Shown here: positions 25,274 to 33,918 of the stretch, piece by piece
Numbering within the stretch: position 1 is the stretch's first letter
Layout of the letters: every line of letters begins with the position of its first letter
Assembly (NCBI GenBank): GCA_021604825.1
Contig: BQJS01000023.1
Span: forward strand, 1-35,188
DNA from: Phycisphaerae bacterium
GTDB taxonomy: Bacteria > Planctomycetota > Phycisphaerae > UBA1845
Reading direction: 5' to 3'
Length of the DNA stretch: 35,188 nt
The notes under the pieces: model-generated
Databases searched by the model: none
The model's input: only the letters and a program-made list of their open reading frames with translations
Told to the model about the DNA's origin: nothing
Program-made: the position numbers and the translations under genes

Positions 25274-25558
25274 ATGCTTAATGTAACAGTCGCTGCGTGC
25301 GAATGTCTGCGGTCACGGCTACTCAAGGCGAATGCCGAACCTGATGTGGCAATGAGGTTCAAGCGTCGAAAGAACGGTTGGAAGCTGCGACTAGACAGCA
25401 AACGATCTGACGATACCTGCGTGATGCATAAAGGACGGGACGTACTTTTGATGAGCGCGGATGTAGCCAAGGCGACAGATTCACTGACCCTTGATGCAAA
25501 GAATGCTGATATCGGGACTGGACTGAAGCTGCGTCGCAACGCGCGCCCAAGAGACTAA
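25274..25558 (+). CDS. HesB/IscA-like protein lacking the cluster-ligand cysteines
   Basis: A 94-residue protein. MLNVTVAACECLRSRLLKAN at the start, GWKLRLDSKRSDDTCV in the middle and DSLTLDAKNADIGTGLKLR at the end follow the HesB/IscA fold order. The canonical Cys positions (the GCSG and C-terminal CGCG segments) are absent, so it is unlikely to carry an iron-sulfur cluster in the usual way. Such cysteine-free members exist and their function is unknown. Its stop is 3 nt before the start of a radical SAM enzyme, a [4Fe-4S] protein, which hints at a partner or chaperone role; this is inference. Confidence 0.6.
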   Translation: MLNVTVAACECLRSRLLKANAEPDVAMRFKRRKNGWKLRLDSKRSDDTCVMHKGRDVLLMSADVAKATDSLTLDAKNADIGTGLKLRRNARPRD

Positions 25559-25561
25559 CTC

Positions 25562-27448
25562 ATGGAATTACCTCACCGCACCTCAGGTGACGAACTACTC
25601 CGTGCGGGTGAACTGCGCGATCTACGCGGCCGCCTGCGCGCGGTGGCCCCAAAACACGATTTAGCAACCGTGATCGCATGCGCATTTGATCACCGAACGC
25701 GAATGCTCCCGTTCATCTACGCGGACAAACGAATGGCACCAGCAGGCGTACGCGCCGTTGGCTCGGCGATGGCCGACGTGGGACTTGAAAAGACACGAAT
25801 TGTCCTACAGCAATGGAACCGATACTTTCGACCCTCACAAATGCGGCTGGATGGTCGCATACCCGACATCTTTATGGTTTCGAGCATGCAGCTCCACACA
25901 GCCGCTTGCATTGAACTCATTCGTGATGCGTGCCAAATAGAACCGTCGCGCCGACCGCTCATCATCGTGGGCGGACCGAAGGTGATCTACGAACCGTGGG
26001 ATGTGTTTGGGATTGATCCGAAAGATCCTTGGGGCGCCGACGTTGCGGTCACCGGTGAAGAGTTCGTTCTCTTGAGTTTAATTGAGGCACTGCTAAGTAT
26101 TCGCGCAAGAAATGAGCCGCTACGGGCGACGTTTCTCCGCGCGCGCGACAGTGGCGTGCTGGACGATATCCCCGGATTGGTTTATGCCCGTTCCGAACGC
26201 GGCGGTGTTGCCGAGGAATTAATCGACACGGGTATCCAGAGGCTCGTCGGCGACCTTGACGAACTTCCACACCCTGTACTTGGTTATCGCTTACTTGAAC
26301 CACCAAGCCGGGCTCCCACCTTGACCACACATGCGCTGGCCGATCATCGCGTCACGAGATTCAGCCCGATTGGATCCCTTGTGCTGACGTTCGGATGCAA
26401 GTTCGCGTGCACTTATTGTCCGATTCCCGCTTACAATCAGCGGAAGCATCGCGTCAAGAGCGGAGAGCGCATCGCGGATGAAATGACCCGCCTGCGAGAG
26501 GAATTCGGCCTACGCTTTTATTTTGGGGCAGACGACAACTTCTTCAATCACGAGCAACGGACAATGGAGATCGTCGAAACGCTTGCAAAGGTTCGCAAAG
26601 GGTCAGGTGGATCACGCAACCGGTTCCGTTGGGCGACGGAGGTGACCGTTCACGACACGTTGAAACTCCGAGACCACCTTCCGTTGATTCGGAAAGCTGG
26701 CGTCCGTTCTCTGTGGATCGGCGTTGAGGACATGACGGCAACGCTCGTCAAAAAAGGGCAAAGTGTGGACAAGACGAGTGAGTCGTTCCGACTCCTTCGT
26801 GAGAACAATATCCACCCCATGCCGATGATGATGCACCACGACGAACAGCCTCTCATCAGCCGCGGACCCAAACCATACGGGCTTCTGAATCAGGTGCGGC
26901 TGCTGCGAAAAGCTGGAGCTGTAAGCATGCAGGTTCTGATGCTCGTGCCAGCCACCGGTTCGAAGTTGTTCTCGGGAACGTATACCTCAGGCATGGCATA
27001 CGACAGCGTCGGCGGACGACCGGTCGAAGAGCACATGCTCGGCGGAAACTACGTTATCGCGTCGCACCACCCGAAACCGTGGCGGAAGCAGATCAACATC
27101 TTGGTGGCCTATGCGTATTTCTATAATCCACTTCGATTGCTTTGGTCGGTCGTGCGCCCGAACACCAGATTGTACCTCGCGGATGCGATTTGGCAGACGG
27201 CGGGAATGTGGGGGCTTGCTCAAACGGTAAAGAAAACGTTCGGATGGGTTTTGCGTCTTCGCTTCGGAAAGATACGCCGCAAGAATGCCCCGCCAATGAA
27301 CCGCATTCCAATGCGAGCCGTTGACGGGCTCCGCGCGAGTCACTCGCTCTCGGAGTCCGAACTGCCCATTCAAGTAACTACAAAGTCCGTCATCCGAGAC
27401 TCGGCAACTGCGCTCAAGACTGCATTGCCGATTCTCAATTCACGCTAA
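25562..27448 (+). CDS. B12-binding-type radical SAM enzyme
   Basis: A 628-residue radical SAM protein. The cluster motif CKFACTYC gives Cys279, Cys283 and Cys286 as ligands of the [4Fe-4S] cluster. The N-terminal third (PDIFMVSSMQLHTAAC, IIVGGPKVIYE, ADVAVTGEEF) matches a cobalamin-binding Rossmann domain, although the DxHxxG cobalamin ligand motif is not visible, so B12 may bind base-on or not at all. Later motifs ATEVTVHDTLKLRDHLPLIR, GVRSLWIGVEDM and LQVLMLVPATGS-like segments are normal for this class, which includes methylases of lipids and hopanoids. The C-terminal about 110 residues are basic and partly hydrophobic, suggesting membrane association. The next gene, 17 nt on, is a fatty-acid desaturase, so an acyl or membrane-lipid substrate is plausible but not shown. 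Confidence 0.88.
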   Translation: MELPHRTSGDELLRAGELRDLRGRLRAVAPKHDLATVIACAFDHRTRMLPFIYADKRMAPAGVRAVGSAMADVGLEKTRIVLQQWNRYFRPSQMRLDGRIPDIFMVSSMQLHTAACIELIRDACQIEPSRRPLIIVGGPKVIYEPWDVFGIDPKDPWGADVAVTGEEFVLLSLIEALLSIRARNEPLRATFLRARDSGVLDDIPGLVYARSERGGVAEELIDTGIQRLVGDLDELPHPVLGYRLLEPPSRAPTLTTHALADHRVTRFSPIGSLVLTFGCKFACTYCPIPAYNQRKHRVKSGERIADEMTRLREEFGLRFYFGADDNFFNHEQRTMEIVETLAKVRKGSGGSRNRFRWATEVTVHDTLKLRDHLPLIRKAGVRSLWIGVEDMTATLVKKGQSVDKTSESFRLLRENNIHPMPMMMHHDEQPLISRGPKPYGLLNQVRLLRKAGAVSMQVLMLVPATGSKLFSGTYTSGMAYDSVGGRPVEEHMLGGNYVIASHHPKPWRKQINILVAYAYFYNPLRLLWSVVRPNTRLYLADAIWQTAGMWGLAQTVKKTFGWVLRLRFGKIRRKNAPPMNRIPMRAVDGLRASHSLSESELPIQVTTKSVIRDSATALKTALPILNSR

Positions 27449-27464
27449 GTTGGAGATAAGTGTC

Positions 27465-28436
27465 ATGGAAATTGCGACAAGTAACGAAACGTCACTCGCA
27501 CCGGTTTCAACAGCATATCGAATCGGTTGTCTTGTTGTGGTAATTGTACCCTTCCTTGGGTTCCTCGTCGCTGCGTATGGGCTTTGGGGGTGGGGATTCT
27601 ACTGGACTGAGCTCGCATTACTGGTGGCAATGTTTGTCGCCACCGGACTTGGCATCACGATTGGTTACCATCGCCTCTTTACCCATCGTTCATTTGAAAC
27701 GGTTCGTCCAGTCAAGATCATTCTGGGCGTGCTGGGTTCGATGGCCGTCGAGGGCCCCATTTTGCGATGGGTGGCCACCCACAGAAAGCACCACCACCAC
27801 AGCGACAAATCGGAAGATCCCCATTCCCCGCACAACTTCGGCGAACGGTCTTTCGGTGTCCTCACGGGTTTGTGGCATGCGCACATGGGGTGGCTCTTCA
27901 AACCGAGCTCACCCGGACTGGAGCGCTACATCAAGGACCTTCAAATGGACAAGACGATTAGACACGTAAGCCGATTGTTTGGCGTTTGGGTCGCCCTGGG
28001 TCTTGTGATACCGGCGGTGGCCGGTGGCTTGATCACTGGAACGTGGCGTGGTGTGCTGTTGGGTTTCTTGTGGGGTGGGTTGGCTCGCGTGTTTCTGGTG
28101 CATCACACGACATGGAGCATCAATTCGATTTGCCATCTGTGGGGAACCCGCCCTTTCAATCGAGACGATCATAGCCGAAACAATTTCGTATTCGCAGTTC
28201 TGGGATTTGGTGAGGGTTGGCACAACAATCACCATGCGTTTCCGGCGTCCGCGAAGTTCGGCCTGCGATGGTGGCAATTCGACCCAGGTTATTATGTCAT
28301 CTGGGTGATGAGGTGGCTCGGATTGGCCTGGCGTGTTCGAGTGCCAGCGCGCTCAAGAATTTCCGATGAGAGGGGCCAAGCCAGGGCGAGGTACGAGCGG
28401 CTTGAAGGCATGAGCAATTCAACGATGCGCTCATGA
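27465..28436 (+). CDS. Delta-9-type fatty acid (acyl-CoA) desaturase
   Basis: A 323-residue integral membrane di-iron desaturase that introduces a cis double bond into acyl chains. All three His boxes are present: HRLFTH (about 69-74), HRKHH (about 106-110) and HNNHH near the C-terminus, in the order of stearoyl-CoA-type desaturases. Two hydrophobic pairs flank them. The ATG at 27465 is preferred over a TTG at 27450; GGAG lies about 11 nt upstream. It follows the radical SAM gene by 16 nt and is almost certainly co-transcribed. The product would change membrane fluidity or supply an unsaturated acyl group for the radical SAM enzyme. Confidence 0.94.
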   Translation: MEIATSNETSLAPVSTAYRIGCLVVVIVPFLGFLVAAYGLWGWGFYWTELALLVAMFVATGLGITIGYHRLFTHRSFETVRPVKIILGVLGSMAVEGPILRWVATHRKHHHHSDKSEDPHSPHNFGERSFGVLTGLWHAHMGWLFKPSSPGLERYIKDLQMDKTIRHVSRLFGVWVALGLVIPAVAGGLITGTWRGVLLGFLWGGLARVFLVHHTTWSINSICHLWGTRPFNRDDHSRNNFVFAVLGFGEGWHNNHHAFPASAKFGLRWWQFDPGYYVIWVMRWLGLAWRVRVPARSRISDERGQARARYERLEGMSNSTMRS

Positions 28437-28462
28437 GCCGCCAGCCAATATGAGGAACGGAA

Positions 28463-28945
28463 ATGAAAAATATATCGAATCACGATGATATTGAAGCGGC
28501 GGCAATTACCGAACAAGCGAGAGTTGAGCTTGCGGTACTGATGGGAATAGAAAAGGCGATTCGCATCGCGATTGATTGGGAAGTACGGGATGGTTCGTCA
28601 GTCCACAAGCTCTCGACATTGCGTTTCCTAGCCGCATCCTTTGAGCGCCATTTGACGCGTATCACGGTCCGCGCTGATCGTGGCGGTTACATGCACCGAA
28701 TCACAGACGCGAAGCCACATCTGACCAATGACGTTCAGGAGTTGAGAGGCACGCTTCGAGGATTCCGCACCGACCTTGAAAGAATCGTGATGCGACTTGA
28801 TTACGTCACGTCAAATGACGACGCTGGGATCGAACAAGTGTGCTTGGATTTCAAGTCCATACTCGACGAGCTGGCGACCCATGGACAAGAAAAGAGCGAG
28901 CTTATGCAGCACGCTTTTGTCCAGGAGGAGGGTGGAGAGGGATGA
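28463..28945 (+). CDS. Helical protein, possibly hemerythrin-like
   Basis: A 160-residue, almost entirely alpha-helical soluble protein. His spacing (FERHLTRI, GYMHRI, KPHLTND) and a C-terminal THGQEKSELMQHAFVQEEGGEG resemble hemerythrin-like HHE proteins, which bind a di-iron or related centre, but I cannot assign every ligand. GAGG about 8 nt upstream supports the start. It follows the desaturase by 26 nt and overlaps the next gene if that gene starts at the GTG at 28932. An iron- or oxygen-related role would fit the oxygen-dependent desaturase upstream; this is inference. Confidence 0.6.
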   Translation: MKNISNHDDIEAAAITEQARVELAVLMGIEKAIRIAIDWEVRDGSSVHKLSTLRFLAASFERHLTRITVRADRGGYMHRITDAKPHLTNDVQELRGTLRGFRTDLERIVMRLDYVTSNDDAGIEQVCLDFKSILDELATHGQEKSELMQHAFVQEEGGEG

Positions 28946-29447
28946 CACTCTTGAGATTCAAGCGTTGCCACAATCATCAGACATGTCTGATGGCACGATG
29001 TACCATGTGCGAACCATTCAAGCGAACCATCGCTCCCTTCCTTGGATTCCATTGATTCACCACGATCTTGGTTCGACGGTGATCTGTGTTCCGCGTTTCG
29101 ATGACAACCAGGCTTCGAGATTGTGGCGCCAGTTTCCGAAAGGCACACATGTCCGAATCAAGAAAGTGGCGAATTCGGGCACAGGAATTTCAATGGTCAC
29201 GGAGGTTTTTGGGAAAGTGATTGCTTGGCGGTACGGACCGACGGGCGCGTGGTTTTCAAGAAATGGTGACCCCTATATTCTGAACGCCAACGGAAAGTTC
29301 CAATTGCTTCGTTTGAAATTGGCGAAAGTCGATGGTGAGATCACGGACATCGTCATTGACGATTTGACTTCCATGACGAGGGCCAACGCGAAACCGGCCG
29401 AACCGGATTCGGAGATTGATCGACCTTCTCAACGCAATAACACATGA
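28932..29447 (+). CDS. Protein of unknown function
   Basis: The frame is open from 28797, but the GTG at 28932 has GGAGGAG just upstream and overlaps the previous stop by 14 nt, so a 171-residue product is preferred; an ATG at 28983 is an alternative. The protein is beta-rich in its middle (STVICVPRF, THVRIKKVANSG, YILNANGKFQLLRLKLAK) with an acidic, probably disordered C-terminus. No motif or family I recognise, no signal peptide and no membrane helix. Confidence 0.6.
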   Translation: MERDDTLEIQALPQSSDMSDGTMYHVRTIQANHRSLPWIPLIHHDLGSTVICVPRFDDNQASRLWRQFPKGTHVRIKKVANSGTGISMVTEVFGKVIAWRYGPTGAWFSRNGDPYILNANGKFQLLRLKLAKVDGEITDIVIDDLTSMTRANAKPAEPDSEIDRPSQRNNT

Positions 29448-29517
29448 CCGGTGGTCGTGTCCGAGTCGTGACACCATTGAGGCAATCTGTGTCACCGACC
29501 AAGGTGAAGTGTGTGCC

Positions 29518-30570
29518 ATGAGCGATAAGAAATCTGACATCATTTATCAGCATTGGACCCGATTGATCCAGTATGAAAGCCGGGACTTGACGTCACTTGA
29601 CCTTAATGCCACACGTGCTCTTGCTGACCGCGAGGTGCGTGGCAATCCCTCCCTGGAGGGCATGATCCGGGCCGCCATCCAAAAACGCCGCAGCGACATT
29701 GAGCGAGAAATTGCAGCAACCCGGTCCCAAGCCGCCTCGGTTGACTCCAAGACCGAAGAAATCCCGTTACCTTCAACGCCAAGTCCTGCGATGCCTCCGG
29801 AGAAGGTTCGCGAAACCGTCAAGCAATTGGCACGAGCGCTCTCGACCTCACTGCCGCTCGGCGACGAGAATACAGCCCAAGCGACGCTGGCAAAAATCCT
29901 TTCACTACACAAGCAAAACCCTGGCGTGATTCCCATTTCTAAGATAGCGGAATACGAGCAAAGCCTTGGTAAACTTCGGACGCACTTGCAGAAACTCAGG
30001 GATCAGGTCGTCGAGCTGACACGGCGCACGGTTTCCGCATCGAAACGCGGAAAAGCAGACGAACTGGCCAAATCGCTTCGGCGACTCGACGCCATCCACA
30101 TCGCCTATCCTGACTTGCTCGATGAAGCAAGAATAAATGAGATCCGGGTCGCAGCCCTCCACGCCACCAACGAGCGGCACCAACATCGGCGCACCACCCG
30201 CGAACTCCTTGATCGCGAACGGGCTATCGCCTCCGCGATCACGAAAATTGCTGTCACAGTGAGTGACTTTCGCAGAGCGGCGCGCGAGTTTCCCGACTCC
30301 GCTGCCGAATATCGCGAGGCGGAAGCCAAGTACATTCTGGCGACTCAAGAAATGCGCAGATACGACACGGAATGGTTTTCAGGGATCGTATTGGAACTGG
30401 CTGATCTGCTAGCAGAATGGACCATACCGCCCCCTGCTGCCGCAGATCAAATTGATCGCTTCTTGGAAGGCATCAACAAGGGACTCGGCGACATTCGCGT
30501 GGAGATTCGTGAGATCAATGACGGGCAAGACTCGGACGAGAGCGACGAGCGCGTGCCTCCTGCGTCATGA
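29518..30570 (+). CDS. Coiled-coil protein of unknown function
   Basis: A 350-residue hydrophilic protein, mostly predicted helical with long charged heptad-like runs (for example about 145-260) and a Pro/Ser/Thr-rich linker near residues 78-96. It ends in an acidic tail. No enzymatic motif, signal peptide or membrane helix is visible. The ATG at 29518 (MSDKKSDIIYQHW) is preferred to the upstream in-frame codons because it starts the ordered helical part and AAGGTGA lies about 10 nt before it. It closes the plus-strand series. Scaffold or structural roles are possible; none is supported. Confidence 0.65.
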   Translation: MSDKKSDIIYQHWTRLIQYESRDLTSLDLNATRALADREVRGNPSLEGMIRAAIQKRRSDIEREIAATRSQAASVDSKTEEIPLPSTPSPAMPPEKVRETVKQLARALSTSLPLGDENTAQATLAKILSLHKQNPGVIPISKIAEYEQSLGKLRTHLQKLRDQVVELTRRTVSASKRGKADELAKSLRRLDAIHIAYPDLLDEARINEIRVAALHATNERHQHRRTTRELLDRERAIASAITKIAVTVSDFRRAAREFPDSAAEYREAEAKYILATQEMRRYDTEWFSGIVLELADLLAEWTIPPPAAADQIDRFLEGINKGLGDIRVEIREINDGQDSDESDERVPPAS

Positions 30571-30825
30571 GCATTTTCATGTATCAACCGAAGGGATCAC
30601 TTGGTGCCGTAGGATTTCCCATTCATTTGCTTGGATTCCTGACTAAAATCGTACTGGCTGAATGCGGTGTTCACGATGGTTGCAATTGACAGCCAACGAC
30701 AACTCCAGCCACGCGATCCCAATCGCCTTGCAACGCAGCGCGGCATTCGACTTGCGCTGCACGGATTCTTGCGGATTGGCGACCGTGATTCCGCAATGTC
30801 ACTTGGGTCTTCGTGAGATTCTTGT

Positions 30826-32034
30826 TCAACCTGCAGTTGAGGAGCCGTTCGATTTGCCGGACACCTTCTCCGCCTCATGGAGAGCGCGCAGCAGGTTGCC
30901 GCCCAGGATTTTGTGAATGTCCAGCTCGGCATATCCGCGGTCTATCAGTTCCTGGGTGACGTACGGGTAGCCGGAAACATCCTCGAGCCGTTCGGGAAAG
31001 GTGTCCGCGCCGTCGTAATCCCCACCCAAGCCGACGTGATCGATGCCGGCGACGCGGGCGATGTGATCGATGTGGTCCACCAGTGTGCCGACGTTTCCGT
31101 GCGGGATGGCGTGGAGTTCCTTCCACTGATTGCCCGCCTGCTCGAACTCCTGTTCGTCGGGATGCTCGACCTTCATCCTGCGCTCCCGTTGAAAACAGTT
31201 CGCCATCAGCCGAGCACCCTCCGGGTGAATGAATCCGGAGTAGAAATTGACCATCACCACGCCGCCATTCTCGGCGACCATTCGGAGCACTTCGTCGGGC
31301 ACGTTGCGGTCGTGCTGGGCAATGGCTTGGGCCGACGAATGTGAGAAGATCACCGGTGCCTTGCTCACTCGAAGCGCGTCGCGCATGGTATCTGCCGAGA
31401 CGTGGGCCAAATCCACAAGCATACCCAGGCGGTTCATCTCCAAGACCACTTTCTTACCGAACGCGGATAACCCACCGTTTCGCGGTTCGTCGGTGGCGGA
31501 GTCGGCCCAGTCGATGGTCTCGGCGTGTGTCAGCCCCATGTACCGGGCACCAAGCTCATAGAATCTGGAAAGGGTATCAAGGGAGTTCTCGATGGTGTGC
31601 CCACCCTCGACGCCGATCAACGAGGCGAGTTTTCCATCTTTGTGAATGCGGACGATGTCTGAGGCCGTGTCGGCAAACTCGAACACTGCGGGGTATCGCT
31701 TGAACATTCGATGTATCAAGTCGAACTGTTCCAGCGCCATGCTGGTAGCCGTCCCCGCGCGCGCCGTTTCGGGTGGAACATATACCACCCAGAATTGCCC
31801 TCCGAGCCCACCGCGACGGAGCCGCGGAATGTCGGTCTGCAGTTTGTCTTGCGCAAGGGCGATGTCCATGACGTCAAACGAAGAACTGGCCAGCGAGCGT
31901 ATCTGCCAAGGCAGATCATTGTGCCCGTCGATCACTATGGCGGCTCGGTGAACGCGGGACGCCTCGATCGTCACATTGGCGCTGCCTTTAGGTTTAGAGT
32001 TGTGCAAATTGTTTTCCTCTATTGATCTCTCCAT
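30826..32034 (-). CDS. M19 family membrane dipeptidase (renal dipeptidase-like)
   Basis: A 402-residue zinc metallo-dipeptidase of family M19, which cleaves dipeptides, often those with a D-residue at the C-terminal side. Motifs in order: [10 protein letters not shown] (His38 and Asp40, zinc), [12 protein letters not shown] (bridging Glu), [28 protein letters not shown] (zinc His residues) and [10 protein letters not shown] near the end. Length fits the family. No signal peptide is visible, so despite the name it is probably cytoplasmic. Only a weak ribosome binding site precedes the ATG at 32034. It is divergent from the DUF1611 and racemase genes, which also handle amino acids, so a shared D-amino-acid or cell-wall-peptide pathway is plausible. 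Confidence 0.92.
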   Translation of the reverse strand: MERSIEENNLHNSKPKGSANVTIEASRVHRAAIVIDGHNDLPWQIRSLASSSFDVMDIALAQDKLQTDIPRLRRGGLGGQFWVVYVPPETARAGTATSMALEQFDLIHRMFKRYPAVFEFADTASDIVRIHKDGKLASLIGVEGGHTIENSLDTLSRFYELGARYMGLTHAETIDWADSATDEPRNGGLSAFGKKVVLEMNRLGMLVDLAHVSADTMRDALRVSKAPVIFSHSSAQAIAQHDRNVPDEVLRMVAENGGVVMVNFYSGFIHPEGARLMANCFQRERRMKVEHPDEQEFEQAGNQWKELHAIPHGNVGTLVDHIDHIARVAGIDHVGLGGDYDGADTFPERLEDVSGYPYVTQELIDRGYAELDIHKILGGNLLRALHEAEKVSGKSNGSSTAG

Positions 32035-32332
32035 CGTACCCGAGCTTTCGATTCAGGTGGTGATCTTGTAGCCCTCCCTGAATCCGCCTGTTCAGCGCCG
32101 CCAACAATGCAAGATCCATCGTGAGTGTTGGGATCGATTTCTCTCCACATTCTGATCATTACGACCAGACTGCCGACTGTGGTGCTCGGGATCTGACTTG
32201 GACGAGAGCGATTCGTTCAACCAAAGAGTACACGACTCTCGTCTTAATGGCATCGAAAGTGGGATTATCGAGTAATTGATAAAGAACCACTCGCTTTCCA
32301 GGAATTCGCCTACCCGTTGCATGACCGCAAGG

Positions 32333-32338
32333 TACAAT
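32333..32338 (+). promoter_or_regulatory. Probable -10 box of structured RNA copy 2
   Basis: TACAAT sits at the same place relative to the conserved element as TATACT in copy 1. No -35 box with normal spacing is obvious; GCCTAC about 20 nt upstream matches the copy-1 GCCTAT in position. Confidence 0.4.
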
Positions 32339-32344
32339 ATAGCG

Positions 32345-32495
32345 ATTGGTTGAGCCGCTGCGCGAAGTGCGGCAGGTCCACCTGCGATTCTCGGATGACT
32401 TAGTGAAGGGCGACCCGGTTGTGCCGGGGGGCTCGTTGAAGAGTAAGCCGACGTGGTTAAACACCTTAGAGGTGTTTGTCCGCGTCGGCTTTCTT
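32345..32495 (+). ncRNA. Structured RNA element, copy 2 (family not recognised)
   Basis: About 150 nt. The core helix pairs GGGC (32408-32411) with GCTC (32431-32434) and CCCGG (32414-32418) with CCGGG (32424-32428), with the same 2-nt internal gaps as copy 1. The linker GTTGAAGAGTAA differs from copy 1 at one base. The 3' helix pairs AAGCCGACGTG (32445-32455) with CGCGTCGGCTT (32481-32491), around an inner hairpin AAACACC/GGTGTTT that shares no sequence with the copy-1 palindrome. A short T-rich tail follows. A GCAGGT/ACCTGC hairpin lies upstream (32372-32385). It lies 233 nt before the DUF1611 start. Confidence 0.7.
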
Positions 32496-32727
32496 GGTTC
32501 TTGGGCAACGCTGAATTGCCCGATTTGATGTGTGCGAAGCGATCTCGGAGTTCGAGACATCGACCGACACTGAAGTTGGAGTGCTTGCGGTTTGAACAAG
32601 CTTGCAGCTCTTTTTTCTTCCGCCTTCTTGTCAAGCCAGAAGCAGTAAGTGAGCAAATGTGCTGACGGCCTGTCAAACTCCTAACTCTCCTGAAGAAACA
32701 GGATCTAAGAAAGGACCTTGTGACAAG

Positions 32728-33918
32728 ATGTATGAGTCAGTTTCCCTGGACCCGTCTCGTGAAGTGACGATTGACATCGAAGTTAACGATACGGCGAAGC
32801 CCGCGCAGCCACGATCAAGCATCCAACAGGAACGTGTGGCAACTGCAGTCATCTATTGCGAAGCCAATTTCGGGGCCCTCGACGGCAAGACCGCCAACGG
32901 ACTCGTTCGTCATTCAGAGATGTATAACATCCTCTCTGTCATTGACAGCAAACAAGCCGGCCTCGATTCCGGCGTCGTACTCGGGGAGGAGCCGAACGGC
33001 ATCCCCATCTGTCGCAACCTCGCCGACTCTCTATCTCGCGTCGAAGCTGTACCTGACTACTTCATTATTGGGGTGGCACCGGTAAGTGGGATGCTATCGA
33101 CACACGAGCGAGGGTTAGTGCTCGAGGCAATGGCCCTAGGGATGAACATCGTGAACGGTCTCCATGAATTCTTGAATGACGACCCCGAGTTTGTAGCCGC
33201 GAGTCTATCAGGGAACGTAAAGATCCTCGACGTCCGAAGGCCCCGCCCAAAGAAGGACCTCAGGCTCTTCCGCGATCGCATCGCCGAAGTCTCCTGCCCG
33301 CGTATCGCAGTACTCGGCACCGACTGCGCCATCGGTAAGCGCACCACCGCTACCATCCTGACCCGTGCGCTCAACAATTGCGGAGTGAAAGCCGTGTTGG
33401 TTGGGACCGGCCAGACTGGATTGATTCAAGGAGCGCGCTACGGTGTCGCGCTCGATGCCGTCCCATCACAATTCTGTTCGGGTGAGTTGGAAGCCACTAT
33501 CCTCGAAGCGTTTGAATGCGAACGCCCCGATGCGATCATCATTGAAGGGCAAGGAGCGCTGAGTCACCCTGCATTCTCGACATCGGGCCTCATCATCCGG
33601 GGCAGCCGTCCCGATGGTGTTGTCCTGCAGCACGCACCGGCACGCACCAAACGTTGCGACTTTCCGCAGATGGCGATGCCGACCCCGGCCGCCGAAATCA
33701 ATCTCATTGAGACCTTCGCAGATACGAAGGTCATCGGACTGACCATCAATCATGAGCACATGTCCGACGCCGAGGTTAGCGTGGCCATCACGCGATATGA
33801 GAGTGAACTCGGTATCCCTGCAACGGATGCGCTCGCTCGGCCCTCCGAGCGTCTGGTGAATATGGTCCTTGCAGCGTTCCCAGAACTCGAGGAGAAGCTG
33901 ATTGCTGGCGTGCGATGA
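32728..33918 (+). CDS. DUF1611 family P-loop protein
   Basis: A 396-residue protein of the DUF1611 family. YCEANFG, DGKTANGLVRHSE and SVIDSKQAG form the N-terminal Rossmann-like half. The C-terminal P-loop half has GTDCAIGKRTT (about 197-207), a Walker A variant, then VLVGTGQTGLIQGARYG and IIIEGQGALSHPA. Some members (DgcN type) act in D-glutamate metabolism with an epimerase partner; I infer a related role. The ATG at 32728 (MYESVSL) is used; the frame also opens at a GTG at 32659 with a weak binding site. Its stop overlaps the racemase start as ATGA, so the two are translationally coupled. Confidence 0.88.
   Translation: MYESVSLDPSREVTIDIEVNDTAKPAQPRSSIQQERVATAVIYCEANFGALDGKTANGLVRHSEMYNILSVIDSKQAGLDSGVVLGEEPNGIPICRNLADSLSRVEAVPDYFIIGVAPVSGMLSTHERGLVLEAMALGMNIVNGLHEFLNDDPEFVAASLSGNVKILDVRRPRPKKDLRLFRDRIAEVSCPRIAVLGTDCAIGKRTTATILTRALNNCGVKAVLVGTGQTGLIQGARYGVALDAVPSQFCSGELEATILEAFECERPDAIIIEGQGALSHPAFSTSGLIIRGSRPDGVVLQHAPARTKRCDFPQMAMPTPAAEINLIETFADTKVIGLTINHEHMSDAEVSVAITRYESELGIPATDALARPSERLVNMVLAAFPELEEKLIAGVR

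Larger units (their letters stand above)
32035..32727. other. Intergenic region with second structured RNA element
   Basis: No gene is convincing; a 194-codon minus-strand frame is open only because it runs through the RNA element. The left part holds the promoter of the dipeptidase gene. The structured RNA lies at about 32345-32495. The section 32496-32727 is the leader of the DUF1611 gene and shows no further structure I can name. Confidence 0.6.

Noticed and set aside
30567..30689. 40-codon frame starting in an ATGA overlap with the coiled-coil gene
   Set aside because: The overlap is suggestive, but there is no other support and the sequence has no distinctive features.
32092..32676. Long minus-strand open frame opposite RNA copy 2
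   Set aside because: It has no family motif, runs straight through the structured element, and a similar spurious frame runs through copy 1; the shared residues (NHxGLL, PPG) just reflect the RNA sequence.
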